Shown: positions 7,878 to 14,074, counted from the first letter of the stretch. The stretch is 14,429 nucleotides of DNA from Rheinheimera sp. (GCA_003482455.1 DMYW01000010.1:1-14429), one strand, 5' to 3'. The notes: a model not told the origin generated them from the sequence alone. Translations and numbers: made by a program.

Positions 7878-9203
7878 ATGGTATGGAATAAAGGTGTACC
7901 CCTGTCATGCTGTGCGCTGGGATTGTTACTGACACTCAGCGGCTGCGGTGGCGGTGGCACCATCACCGACAGCGGCGGCACCACACCGCCTAGTGCTAGC
8001 CTGATTAAAGTCGACACAGTCGCTTATTCCGAACATTGCCCGAGCAAAACAACCGTGCTGCCGGGCGTAAAAGTGCTGCTGCACAAGGCCGATGGCAGCA
8101 TCCAAAGCCAATGGACCACCGACGCCAGCGGCCATTTTGAACTGGAAAAACCCAGCGATGTCGCGCATATCAGCTTGTTGTACAAAGACAGCAAAAGCAC
8201 GTATCAGATTCAATCCGAGCTGAGCCCCAGTTATCTGGATTTAGGCGTGCGCCGCTTTGTCGATGAGCTGTACAAAGAGCGCTGCAGCTGCAAAACCATC
8301 AGTGTGAACTGGACCGATATTCATCTGGCGCAGCCGGAGCTGAGCTTGCACTTGCGTAACCCCAATATCGAGCTCAACCGCAATCTGACCGGCTCGGTGA
8401 CGCAAAACTATTGTGCCGATAACAGCGGCCTGCTTGGCAAATTGCAGCTAACGCTGGCGCCAAAAGATGCCGGGCCGAGTTATATCCAAGAATTAGATCT
8501 GGATGCGATGGCCGCCAATTCGACCCACCAATTAAAGCTCAGCGAGATGAGCCAAAGCGGTAACGTGCTGACTTGGACTGCGAATCTGCCGCTTAATGCC
8601 TTATACGCCGACACCTACAACAATGGCACGGTGCAGTGGCTGTTTGGCGTCTCGGTAAGTAGCGGCGAGGCGCTGCGGCTGTTTCCACAAGCCAATGCGC
8701 GGCACCGCGTGTTGGCCTATGCCGAGCCGGTGATGCTGCCAGAGTCGATCGCCGGCAGCATAGGGTATGTCAGTGGCGCCCAACAAACCGTGCAAGGCAG
8801 TAGCGCGAGTTTGCAGCTGCCGACGAACCAAGCGCAGCTAGCGAGCAATTTTGAAGGCATCTTGGCACAGTGGCGCTCCAGCCACAGCACCAGCTACGAC
8901 TTCAGCGGCCTGGCTGGCGTCAACCAAGTGCGTCTAGCCCAAACCAGCACTAAGTTACGCTGGCAGATAAGCACAGCGCCCAAAGCCAGCGTGGTGGACT
9001 TGTTATTGCCCGCCGGCGACGCCGCTGCACTGGCGGATGAGCAAATCAGTTGGCTGGCGCTGGATTTCAGCGGTGAGGGCAGTGGCCTTAGCTACAGTGA
9101 TTTCCAAAAACGCCAAGCGGCTCTGTCGCGTGGTACGGCCGTGGATACCAGCGCGGCGTTTGATGCCATGCGCTACGAGCTGATTTATTGGAGTAATCAG
9201 TAA
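7878..9203 (+). CDS. Lipoprotein, tandem family member 3
   Basis: The 441-residue product has a lipoprotein signal peptide ending in LSGC (Cys23), followed by GGGG and a Thr/Gly/Pro tether. Its N-terminal domain carries VKVLLHKADGS and TDASGHFEL, which align with members 1 and 2. Cysteines 54, 136, 138 and 179 repeat the family pattern: 82 residues from the first to the CxC and 41 from the CxC to the last. The segment GLLGKLQLTLAPKDAGP then SYIQELDLD is the clearest shared stretch. The CxC is in RCSCKTISV rather than SCNCK, and sequence similarity to the other two is lower outside the landmarks. GGAAG (7866-7870) lies 7 bases before ATG 7878. A strong terminator precedes the gene, so it probably has its own promoter in the short 60-bp gap or depends on read-through. 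The function is unknown. Confidence 0.75.
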   Translation: MVWNKGVPLSCCALGLLLTLSGCGGGGTITDSGGTTPPSASLIKVDTVAYSEHCPSKTTVLPGVKVLLHKADGSIQSQWTTDASGHFELEKPSDVAHISLLYKDSKSTYQIQSELSPSYLDLGVRRFVDELYKERCSCKTISVNWTDIHLAQPELSLHLRNPNIELNRNLTGSVTQNYCADNSGLLGKLQLTLAPKDAGPSYIQELDLDAMAANSTHQLKLSEMSQSGNVLTWTANLPLNALYADTYNNGTVQWLFGVSVSSGEALRLFPQANARHRVLAYAEPVMLPESIAGSIGYVSGAQQTVQGSSASLQLPTNQAQLASNFEGILAQWRSSHSTSYDFSGLAGVNQVRLAQTSTKLRWQISTAPKASVVDLLLPAGDAAALADEQISWLALDFSGEGSGLSYSDFQKRQAALSRGTAVDTSAAFDAMRYELIYWSNQ

Positions 9204-9551
9204 GGTCCACAGTTATTTGTGAGCGGTGTTGCTGCTGCGCCGAACGTGCGTCACATCGCGGTGGCGCCGCTGGGGCGCGGCTATCCATTCCAATTTGTTA
9301 TAACCCATGGTTTTTTGATTCTTTTTAACTTGCCTAAATTTCGGTAGTCTTGCCAGCATCAAAAGATGTTTAGACGTCTGAATATCTAGTTGCAAGCGAG
9401 CCTAACGCGTCCCACTGGTGCAAACGGGGACAACGTCGGGCAGCCTACACTGGGCCGTCAACTCCCCGTCGCCGCTTGTCAATCGTCTGTAGCTTGATGC
9501 GTCTATCCAACGCCTAAATTGCGCCGCTGCGCGCGTATTTGCGGAGACTGT
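9204..9551 (+). promoter_or_regulatory. Regulatory region and leader of cysTW
   Basis: This 348-bp stretch has no gene. The left part (9204-9300) is GC-rich with small inverted repeats such as GCGCC/GGCGC but no convincing T-tailed terminator. An AT-rich patch at about 9296-9345 is the likeliest promoter zone. A weak candidate is TTTTTA (9322-9327), 17 bases, TAGTCT (9345-9350). The MetJ-like boxes lie at 9364-9387. From 9388 to 9551 there is an apparent untranslated leader of about 160 bases with one clear inverted repeat, ACGGGGA (9424-9430) with TCCCCGT (9463-9469). I could not match it to a known riboswitch. Confidence 0.45.
9364..9387 (+). promoter_or_regulatory. MetJ-like operator (three met boxes)
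   Basis: Three adjoining 8-mers follow the met-box pattern: AGATGTTT (9364-9371, six of eight to consensus), AGACGTCT (9372-9379, an exact match) and GAATATCT (9380-9387, four of eight). Together they form a 24-bp near-palindrome in which 10 of 12 pairs are complementary. MetJ with S-adenosylmethionine binds tandem 8-bp boxes cooperatively, so the geometry fits. The next 8-mers on either side match poorly (one and three of eight). The operator is about 165 bp upstream of cysT. Binding by MetJ is inference. Confidence 0.6.
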
Positions 9552-10397
9552 ATGCCGTTGTTTTCATCCCGACCGCGCCCGGTGTTGCCAGGGTTTGGCC
9601 TGTCGATGGGCTTTACCACCTTTTATTTAAGCTTGGTGGTGTTTTTGCCACTGGGCGCCTTGGTGCTAAAAAGCTTTCAGCTGGATTGGGCTGGCTTTAT
9701 CGAGGTGGTTGCCAGTGACCGCGCGCTGGCCAGCTATAAACTGACCTTTGGCGCGTCGTTTATCGCGGCGCTGGTCAACATGGTGTTTGGCTTGCTGGTG
9801 GCCTGGGTGCTGGTGCGTTACCAATTTCTGGGTAAAAAAATCCTCGATGCCTTGGTCGATTTACCATTTGCGCTGCCAACCGCGGTGGCCGGCATTGCGC
9901 TGACCGCCTTGTACGCGCCCAATGGCTGGATTGGCCAGTATCTGAGCGCGCTGGGTTTAAAAGTGGCGTACACGCCGCTGGGGGTGACGTTAGCGCTGAT
10001 TTTTATCGGCTTGCCGTTTGTGGTACGCACGGTGCAGCCGGTACTGGAAGATTTTGAACGCGAATTGGAAGAAGCGGCAGCCAGCCTTGGCGCCAACCGC
10101 TGGCAGATCTTTAACAAGGTGATCTTGCCAAGCTTAGTGCCGTCGTTACTGACCGGTTTTGCGCTGGCGTTTGCCCGCGCCGTTGGCGAATACGGCTCGG
10201 TGGTGTTTATCAGCGGCAATATGCCGTATCGCACTGAGATCACCCCGCTGCTGATCATGTCGCGCTTAGAGGAATTCGACTACGCCGGCGCCGCAGCGCT
10301 CGGTACTGTCATGCTACTGATTTCCTTTGTGTTATTGCTGATCATTAACGGCCTGCAGCACTGGAGCCAGCAGCGCCACGGAGGAAAAAGCGCATGA
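9552..10397 (+). CDS. cysT: Sulfate/thiosulfate ABC transporter permease CysT (CysU)
   Basis: The 281-residue inner-membrane subunit of the sulfate/thiosulfate importer has about six hydrophobic segments. The cytoplasmic EAA loop that docks on the ATPase is at about 174-193 (EEAAASLGANRWQIFNKV). Subfamily-typical stretches are DLPFALPTAVAGIALTALYA (103-122), RAVGEYGSVVFISGN (209-223) and EFDYAGAAA (241-249). The start is ATG 9552 with GGAG (9543-9546) five bases upstream. A TTG at 9519 opens the frame 11 codons earlier without support. The last four bases overlap the cysW start (ATGA), so the two are translationally coupled. No binding-protein gene (sbp or cysP) lies upstream, unlike most operons of this type. 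Confidence 0.93.
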   Translation: MPLFSSRPRPVLPGFGLSMGFTTFYLSLVVFLPLGALVLKSFQLDWAGFIEVVASDRALASYKLTFGASFIAALVNMVFGLLVAWVLVRYQFLGKKILDALVDLPFALPTAVAGIALTALYAPNGWIGQYLSALGLKVAYTPLGVTLALIFIGLPFVVRTVQPVLEDFERELEEAAASLGANRWQIFNKVILPSLVPSLLTGFALAFARAVGEYGSVVFISGNMPYRTEITPLLIMSRLEEFDYAGAAALGTVMLLISFVLLLIINGLQHWSQQRHGGKSA

Positions 10398-11263
10398 GTT
10401 CGAACGCATCATCACGCCGCGCCACCACCGAACCCACGTGGCTGCGTTGGTTGCTCACCGCCATCGCGTTAAGTTTTTTGACGCTGTTTTTAGTGCTGCC
10501 ACTGGTGCTGGTGTTTGAAGAAGCCTTAAGCAAAGGTTGGGATGTGTATATCGCCGCCATTACCGAACCGGCGGCGGCGCACGCCATCAAACTGACCTTA
10601 ATAGCCGCTGCGATTGCCGTGCCGTGTAATGCGATTTTTGGTTTGGCCGCCGCATGGGCCATTGCCAAGTTTCGCTTTCGGGGTCGGCAGTTTTTAATCA
10701 CCTTGATTGACCTGCCAATCGCCGTGTCGCCTGTGATCGCCGGTTTGTCCTTGATGCTGATTTTTGGTGCGCAAGGCTGGTGGGGCGAGTACTTAAACGA
10801 CCACGACATGCAAGTGATGTTCGCCGTGCCTGGCATAGTGCTAGCGACCATTTTTATCACCTTCCCGTACGTGGCGCGTGAGCTTATTCCGCTGATGCAG
10901 GACCAAGGCCGCGAGATGGAAGAAGCTGCGCTGACCTTAGGCGCCAGTGGCTGGCAGACGTTTTTCCGCGTTACGTTACCCAGCGTAAAATGGGCGCTTT
11001 TGTACGGCCTGATTTTATGTAACGCCCGCGCCATGGGCGAGTTTGGCGCCGTGTCGGTGGTGTCTGGCAAAATTCGCGAACAAACCAACACCATGCCGCT
11101 GCACATCGAGATTTTGTATAACGAATACCAATTTGCCGCCGCGTTTGCCGTGTCGTCCTTGCTGGCGTTATTGGCGCTGGTGACCTTGGTGCTAAAAAGT
11201 GCCTTGGAATGGCGCCACGCCCGCGACTTAGCCGAAGCGGCGAAAGTGCGTAGTGTGGAATAA
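10394..11263 (+). CDS. cysW: Sulfate/thiosulfate ABC transporter permease CysW
   Basis: This 289-residue partner of CysT forms the membrane pore of the importer. It has about six membrane spans and an EAA loop at about 177-196 (EAALTLGASGWQTFFRVTLP). CysW-typical stretches are DLPIAVSPVIAGLSLMLIFG (106-125), RAMGEFGAVSVVSGKIR (212-228) and LHIEILYNEYQFAAAFA. GGAGG (10380-10384) lies 9 bases upstream, inside the end of cysT, and the start overlaps the cysT stop by four bases. The cysA ATPase gene that normally follows is absent. The next gene, 107 bp away, is the convergent integron integrase. The permease reads as intact, so it would have to work with an ATPase encoded elsewhere. Confidence 0.93.
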   Translation: MSSNASSRRATTEPTWLRWLLTAIALSFLTLFLVLPLVLVFEEALSKGWDVYIAAITEPAAAHAIKLTLIAAAIAVPCNAIFGLAAAWAIAKFRFRGRQFLITLIDLPIAVSPVIAGLSLMLIFGAQGWWGEYLNDHDMQVMFAVPGIVLATIFITFPYVARELIPLMQDQGREMEEAALTLGASGWQTFFRVTLPSVKWALLYGLILCNARAMGEFGAVSVVSGKIREQTNTMPLHIEILYNEYQFAAAFAVSSLLALLALVTLVLKSALEWRHARDLAEAAKVRSVE

Positions 11264-11267
11264 ACCC

Positions 11268-11291
11268 GCCGCCGCTGACATTCAGCGCGGC
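11268..11291 (+). terminator. Hairpin downstream of cysW
   Basis: CGCTGA (11273-11278) and TCAGCG (11282-11287) form a 6-bp stem with the loop CAT. With a single bulged C at 11272 the stem continues as GCCG (11268-11271) with CGGC (11288-11291). It begins 5 bases after the cysW stop, but only CTTT follows, so its strength as a terminator is uncertain. A second, looser inverted repeat, ACTGGC (11312-11317) with GCCAGT (11336-11341), lies further on. Confidence 0.45.
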
Positions 11292-11370
11292 CTTTGCGCC
11301 TGAGTGTTGTGACTGGCAATTGTGCCTGAAGCGGCGCCAGTGAACGCCATGCGGCAGATCTTCGCAAAAG

Positions 11371-12348
11371 CTAGCCCGAGCCCGCCAGAATACTACTGAG
11401 CGGGCTTTTTACTGCGTTGCCGCCACGACTTAGCACATGGGTATAAATTTGTGTGGTTTTGACATCGCTATGCCCTAGCTGCTCTTGCACGGTGCGAATA
11501 TCGGCACCAGATTCAAGCAGGTGGGTGGCGAACGAATGGCGCAGGGTGTGGCAGGTGACGTTTTTGCCAATCCCAGCTTTTTTAGCCGCGATTTTTATAG
11601 CCTGCCGTACGCACGACTCGTCAACATGGTGACGACGAATGAGGCCCGATTGTGGATCACGACTGAGTTGTCCGGACGGGAACAAATAATGCCACGTTAG
11701 CTCTTTGGGAGCCGCTGGATATTTGATGGCCAGCGCAAAAGGCAACCACACGCCTGCGTACACTGGGTTTTGTCCATCGGCCTGCCAAAACAACTGCACC
11801 GCCGAAATTTGCTGCTTCAAACTTGGCGTTAACTCACTGGCTAATGTCACTCGGCGGTTTTTATTGCCTTTGCCTTGCCAGACCATCACCGACAAATAAT
11901 CAAAATCGATATCCTTGACGCGTAGCCGTACCGCCTCCATCAAGCGCAACCCGCTGCCGTACATCAATTGCGCCAACAGTTTGTATTTTGGATCAATCCA
12001 TCGCAGCAAGGCGGCCACTTCTGGACGCGTTAAAACTACTGGCAACTTTTGCGGGGTCTTAGCTGGGTTAAAATTCAGCTGTAACGACAATGGCCGTTGC
12101 AGAATATGGCGATACAAAAAAGCCAGTGCGTTTAGTGCTGTGGCTTGCGTTTTAAAGGCGACATTTCGCTCTACCGCTAACCACGTTAAAAAAGCCTCCA
12201 CTTCTGGTTCTGCCAGCTGTGCTGGATGTCTTTTCTTGTGATAAAGGATGAAAAATTTGATCCAATGTAGGTAAGTTTCGATGGTTCGTTTCGCGTAACG
12301 CCGAGAGCGCATGTATTCGCTGATCTGAGTTAAAAATGCAGATGCCAT
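11371..12348 (-). CDS. intI: Integron integrase IntI (tyrosine recombinase)
   Basis: The 325-residue enzyme recombines attI with folded single-strand attC sites to insert and excise cassettes. The N-terminal core-binding domain has the IntI-type pattern MRSRRYAKRTIETYLHWIKF (13-32) and KRHP. The catalytic domain shows Arg135 (GSGLR), His267 and Arg270 (CHTLRHSF), His293 (LGHSD) and the nucleophile Tyr302 (IYTHV). The insertion that separates integron integrases from XerC/D is present at about 196-223 (VYAGVWLPFALAIKYPAAPK, then ELTWHYLFPS). All catalytic residues are intact. The start is ATG 12348, with AAGGA (12359-12355) six bases upstream. The frame is open to 12465 but the extension does not resemble IntI. 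The gene points away from the cassettes, the usual arrangement. It is convergent with cysW. Confidence 0.95.
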   Translation of the reverse strand: MASAFLTQISEYMRSRRYAKRTIETYLHWIKFFILYHKKRHPAQLAEPEVEAFLTWLAVERNVAFKTQATALNALAFLYRHILQRPLSLQLNFNPAKTPQKLPVVLTRPEVAALLRWIDPKYKLLAQLMYGSGLRLMEAVRLRVKDIDFDYLSVMVWQGKGNKNRRVTLASELTPSLKQQISAVQLFWQADGQNPVYAGVWLPFALAIKYPAAPKELTWHYLFPSGQLSRDPQSGLIRRHHVDESCVRQAIKIAAKKAGIGKNVTCHTLRHSFATHLLESGADIRTVQEQLGHSDVKTTQIYTHVLSRGGNAVKSPLSSILAGSG

Positions 12349-12378
12349 GACAGGTCCTTGTCGGTGGATAGAGACAAA

Positions 12379-12407
12379 ACTGTAGAATGTAAAATATATG
12401 TTATCAA
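12379..12407 (-). promoter_or_regulatory. intI: Candidate intI promoter
   Basis: On the minus strand, -35 TTGATA (12407-12402, five of six to consensus), a 17-base spacer and -10 TACAGT (12384-12379, four of six) precede intI by about 30 bp. ACAG at the -10 would be half of a LexA box, but the other half-site is not seen. Confidence 0.55.
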
Positions 12408-12436
12408 ATGACTTGGCGGGTTTATCCCTGCTTTCG

Positions 12437-12464
12437 TTGACCTGCAACTGCGCACAGATATGCA
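12437..12464 (+). promoter_or_regulatory. Candidate cassette promoter (Pc)
   Basis: On the plus strand, -35 TTGACC (12437-12442, five of six) and -10 TATGCA (12459-12464, three of six) are 16 bases apart, about 100 bp before the first cassette. The -35 is good but the -10 is poor. A second possible pair is TTGAGA at 12470 followed by TAGCGT 17 bases on. A cassette promoter is expected in this region from other integrons, but which hexamers are used is uncertain. Confidence 0.3.
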
Positions 12465-12499
12465 AAGACTTGAGATCGATAGACTTTTGCGGTAGCGTT

Positions 12500-12574
12500 G
12501 CGAAATGTTAAAAAAATAGAAAGGGCGAGCCCTGCTTTAAAGCGTGGTTTTCCCTTTTGATGAAATTGTTAAGT
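12500..12574 (+). other. attI recombination site
   Basis: The core site GTTAAGT (12568-12574) fits GTTRRRY, and its reverse complement is the R'' box of the first attC, so insertion took place between G12568 and T12569. Just upstream are the inverted repeats AGGGC (12522-12526) with GCCCT (12529-12533), the palindrome GCTTTAAAGC (12534-12543), and the outer pair AAAGGG (12520-12525) with CCCTTT (12552-12557). These could be integrase-binding or structural elements. The left limit is a guess. Confidence 0.75.
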
Positions 12575-13095
12575 ACCAATGCCATGAATGAACAAATCTC
12601 CGATTCTAAGTGCGAATGGTGCGGATCAAAAACCGAATATAAAATTCAGGGTAGTTGTCAGGGCATGTACTGTACAAATGCTTCTTGTGCTTGGGCTGTA
12701 ATAACAACATACATTCCTGAATTTGCTAGAGATAGAACTCTATACAAAGTATATTTGGTTGACCCTGATTCGGCATCGAAGAATCAAATTCAATTTGCAG
12801 CTAAGGTACGCAACTGTAACTTTTTGGCGGCCAAACGTTTTGTTGAATCTAACGAAACTGTTTTAGCCGAAGGGTTAGCTACTGAAGTGCTAAGAATAAA
12901 TGAATTGGCAGCAGAATTCGGTGTGAATATAAATGTTGAACCTGAATGTATTCATTTAAAAAGTAATACATATTCAAAGTAAATATACTTAACAAAGCAA
13001 TCAAACAGATGGTTTTTAAGTTGCATTTTTTGCCATTCCGCTTCGCTCCATTTTATGGCAAAAATGCAACTTAAAATCCACCGTTTATCGCGGCG
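12569..13095 (+). mobile_element. Integron cassette 1
   Basis: This 527-bp cassette runs from the attI crossover to the crossover G of the following core site (GTTGGGC). Its start (GTTAAGT) and the R'' box of its attC (ACTTAAC) are exact reverse complements. It carries one gene, and its base composition is visibly richer in A+T than the chromosomal genes to the left. Confidence 0.9.
12584..12982 (+). CDS. Cassette 1 protein: zinc ribbon with possible L7/L12-like C-terminal domain
   Basis: The 132-residue product is predicted to be cytosolic. The N-terminus has Cys10-x2-Cys13, then Cys25, Cys30 and Cys35 (CEWC ... CQGMYC ... ASC), a likely small zinc ribbon. Residues about 66-121 (ending LAAEFGVNINVEPE) resemble the C-terminal fold of ribosomal protein L7/L12: an AAKVRN-type strand-helix, LAAKRFVE, a VLAEGLA stretch, then a helix and final strand. 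This is a by-eye resemblance, not an alignment. The start is taken as ATG 12584, inside the cassette, but no ribosome binding site is visible. ATG 12560 in attI is in frame and would add eight residues. The codons are AT-rich relative to the chromosomal neighbours, consistent with transfer. The biological role is unknown. Confidence 0.65.
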   Translation: MNEQISDSKCEWCGSKTEYKIQGSCQGMYCTNASCAWAVITTYIPEFARDRTLYKVYLVDPDSASKNQIQFAAKVRNCNFLAAKRFVESNETVLAEGLATEVLRINELAAEFGVNINVEPECIHLKSNTYSK

Positions 13096-13101
13096 TTGGG
13101 C
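12987..13101 (+). other. attC site of cassette 1 (about 115 bp)
   Basis: The site runs from R'' ACTTAAC (12987-12993) to R' GTTGGGC (13095-13101). The inner arms are long and nearly perfect: AAGTTGCA (13018-13025) with TGCAACTT (13065-13072), T6 with A5, and GCCAT (13032-13036) with ATGGC (13055-13059). The terminal loop spans about 18 bases. This is the longest and most AT-rich attC in the window. Confidence 0.88.
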
Positions 13102-13498
13102 CCCATGGAAATGAACAATCTGACTTCCGAAGAGCGGCAGGTAATACGAAATGCACTCCTGTATTGGGAAAGCGCTTGGGATTGGGAGTGCCCCTTGCTC
13201 TTTGGCTTGAGCTTGGACGAATTTCGAGAGGCGGCTAGTACGTGGTCGGAAAACTCCGCGCAACTTTCGGAGAGCGAGGCCCTAGCCATAAGTAGTGCAT
13301 TCCGTGAGTTGCTTTACGGGGCGTCAGCTTTGCCCGCAGAGAAGGTGAGTGTGGTTTGTGGTATCTCCGCTGTGGAGGTGGAGGCGCTGTGCAATAGGCT
13401 TCAGCCTTGGTTCAGAGAAGTTTTGGGTTAGTGGGCTGGGGCCCAACAATTCGCTGCAGGCGCGACGGCCCTGACGGGCCGCGGCCTGAGCTCAAACG
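13096..13498 (+). mobile_element. Integron cassette 2
   Basis: This 403-bp cassette begins with TTGGGC and ends with the G of GTTAGCG. The start core GTTGGGC and the R'' box GCCCAAC are exact reverse complements. It holds a single short gene that fills most of its length. Confidence 0.9.
13105..13431 (+). CDS. Cassette 2 hypothetical protein
   Basis: The 108-residue product is unrecognised. It is acidic and apparently mostly helical, with a Trp-rich stretch (YWESAWDWECPLLFGLSLDE, about 17-36) and a Leu/Ala/Glu-rich remainder ending in RLQPWFREVLG. There is no signal peptide, membrane span or recognisable catalytic motif, so it is probably a small cytosolic protein. ATG 13105 lies only nine bases inside the cassette. 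ATG 13111 (two codons later) and TTG 13096, which is part of the core site itself, are other in-frame options. None has a clear Shine-Dalgarno sequence. The stop is nine bases before the attC. Small orphan proteins of this kind are typical of cassettes. I assign no function. Confidence 0.65.
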   Translation: MEMNNLTSEERQVIRNALLYWESAWDWECPLLFGLSLDEFREAASTWSENSAQLSESEALAISSAFRELLYGASALPAEKVSVVCGISAVEVEALCNRLQPWFREVLG

Positions 13499-13504
13499 TT
13501 AGCG
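13441..13504 (+). other. attC site of cassette 2 (64 bp)
   Basis: R'' GCCCAAC (13441-13447) and R' GTTAGCG (13498-13504) flank a short GC-rich imperfect palindrome with arms around ACGGCCC and GGGCCG and the loop TGA. The AACAATTCGCT start is like that of the common 60-bp attC type of mobile-integron cassettes. The last base of R' is G rather than a pyrimidine. Confidence 0.88.
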
Positions 13505-14068
13505 ATTAATATGGCTATCTGGCAGCTTAAAGCCCAAATTATTCCCGCCGCATATATCGGCGAGCGTTTACAACTCGATGAAAATGAATGGGAGGAAATG
13601 CCATGGTGGTCAATACATGAACCTCCAGAGAATTTCGCGTGCAAATTCAGCACGCTACTTCCCCCGCTGAAATCATGGCATGAAGACTTACATCAATGGG
13701 GCGAGCAGGCTTCCGACTTAATCGAAATCTGGTACGAAGAAGGAAAGCTAGAGTCCGTCAGTGTTCAATTTGATTGCAGAAAATTGAATTATGACTTTAT
13801 ATCATCTGTAATCAATGTAGCGAATTCAATTGACTGTCGTCTTGTTTACTCTCGTTATAAAACTGTAATGCCAAACGCAATTCAAGAGCTATTGTCTTTT
13901 ATTAAAGAGTCCCCTAGTCAGAAGGTACTGCTAAATCCGGCAGAGTGGCTGCCCAAATTGGCGATGGAGGTTGCTGATGAACAAAAAAATCGCTAACAAC
14001 GCGGTCAACTTCACTACGGCCCGTTGGGCCTCCGTCGGACGCGCTGACGCGCGCCGGTTACCTTTGCG
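13499..14068 (+). mobile_element. Integron cassette 3
   Basis: This 570-bp cassette runs from TTAGCG to the G of GTTAGCC. The start core GTTAGCG and the R'' box CGCTAAC are exact reverse complements. One gene fills it almost completely, leaving 12 bases before the start codon and none between the stop codon and the attC. Confidence 0.9.
13511..13996 (+). CDS. Cassette 3 hypothetical protein
   Basis: The 161-residue product is unrecognised. It is acidic and rich in Trp (MAIWQLKAQIIPAAYIGERL, then EWEEMPWW, LKSWHEDLHQWGE, EIWYEEGKL), with a predicted alternating strand/helix second half (SVSVQFDCRKLNYDFISSVI and a closing NPAEWLPKLA). There is no signal peptide or membrane segment. The make-up (small, acidic, cytosolic, single cassette gene) would suit an immunity or antitoxin-like protein, but no partner toxin is visible and I do not claim this. 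ATG 13511 is the first start in the cassette, 12 bases from the crossover, without a clear ribosome binding site. The TAA stop (13994-13996) lies inside the attC R'' box. Confidence 0.7.
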   Translation: MAIWQLKAQIIPAAYIGERLQLDENEWEEMPWWSIHEPPENFACKFSTLLPPLKSWHEDLHQWGEQASDLIEIWYEEGKLESVSVQFDCRKLNYDFISSVINVANSIDCRLVYSRYKTVMPNAIQELLSFIKESPSQKVLLNPAEWLPKLAMEVADEQKNR

Positions 14069-14074
14069 TTAGCC
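13991..14074 (+). other. attC site of cassette 3 (84 bp)
   Basis: R'' CGCTAAC (13991-13997) to R' GTTAGCC (14068-14074). The central part contains the palindromic GGCCCGTTGGGCC and GCGCTGACGCGC-like arms and is GC-rich. The stop codon of the cassette 3 gene is part of R''. Confidence 0.88.

Noticed and set aside
9204..9300. Terminator after lipoprotein gene 3
   Set aside because: GC-rich inverted repeats such as GCGCC/GGCGC are present but none is followed by a T-tract, and the short AACC/GGTT stem before the T-run at 9311 is only four pairs.
9388..9551. Cobalamin, SAM or TPP riboswitch in the cysT leader
   Set aside because: I looked for the conserved core strings of these classes and did not find them in the right order. 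Only a simple inverted repeat is clear.
10345..11367. 340-codon minus-strand frame opposite cysW
   Set aside because: It is antisense to nearly the whole of a well-supported cysW. Its composition (Ser/Ala/Lys-rich with no motif) is what a shadow frame of a GC-rich membrane-protein gene looks like.
12349..12465. N-terminal extension of IntI
   Set aside because: The IntI-type N-terminus begins at the ATG of 12348, which has AAGGA six bases upstream. The extra 39 residues do not resemble integrases and overlap the promoter.
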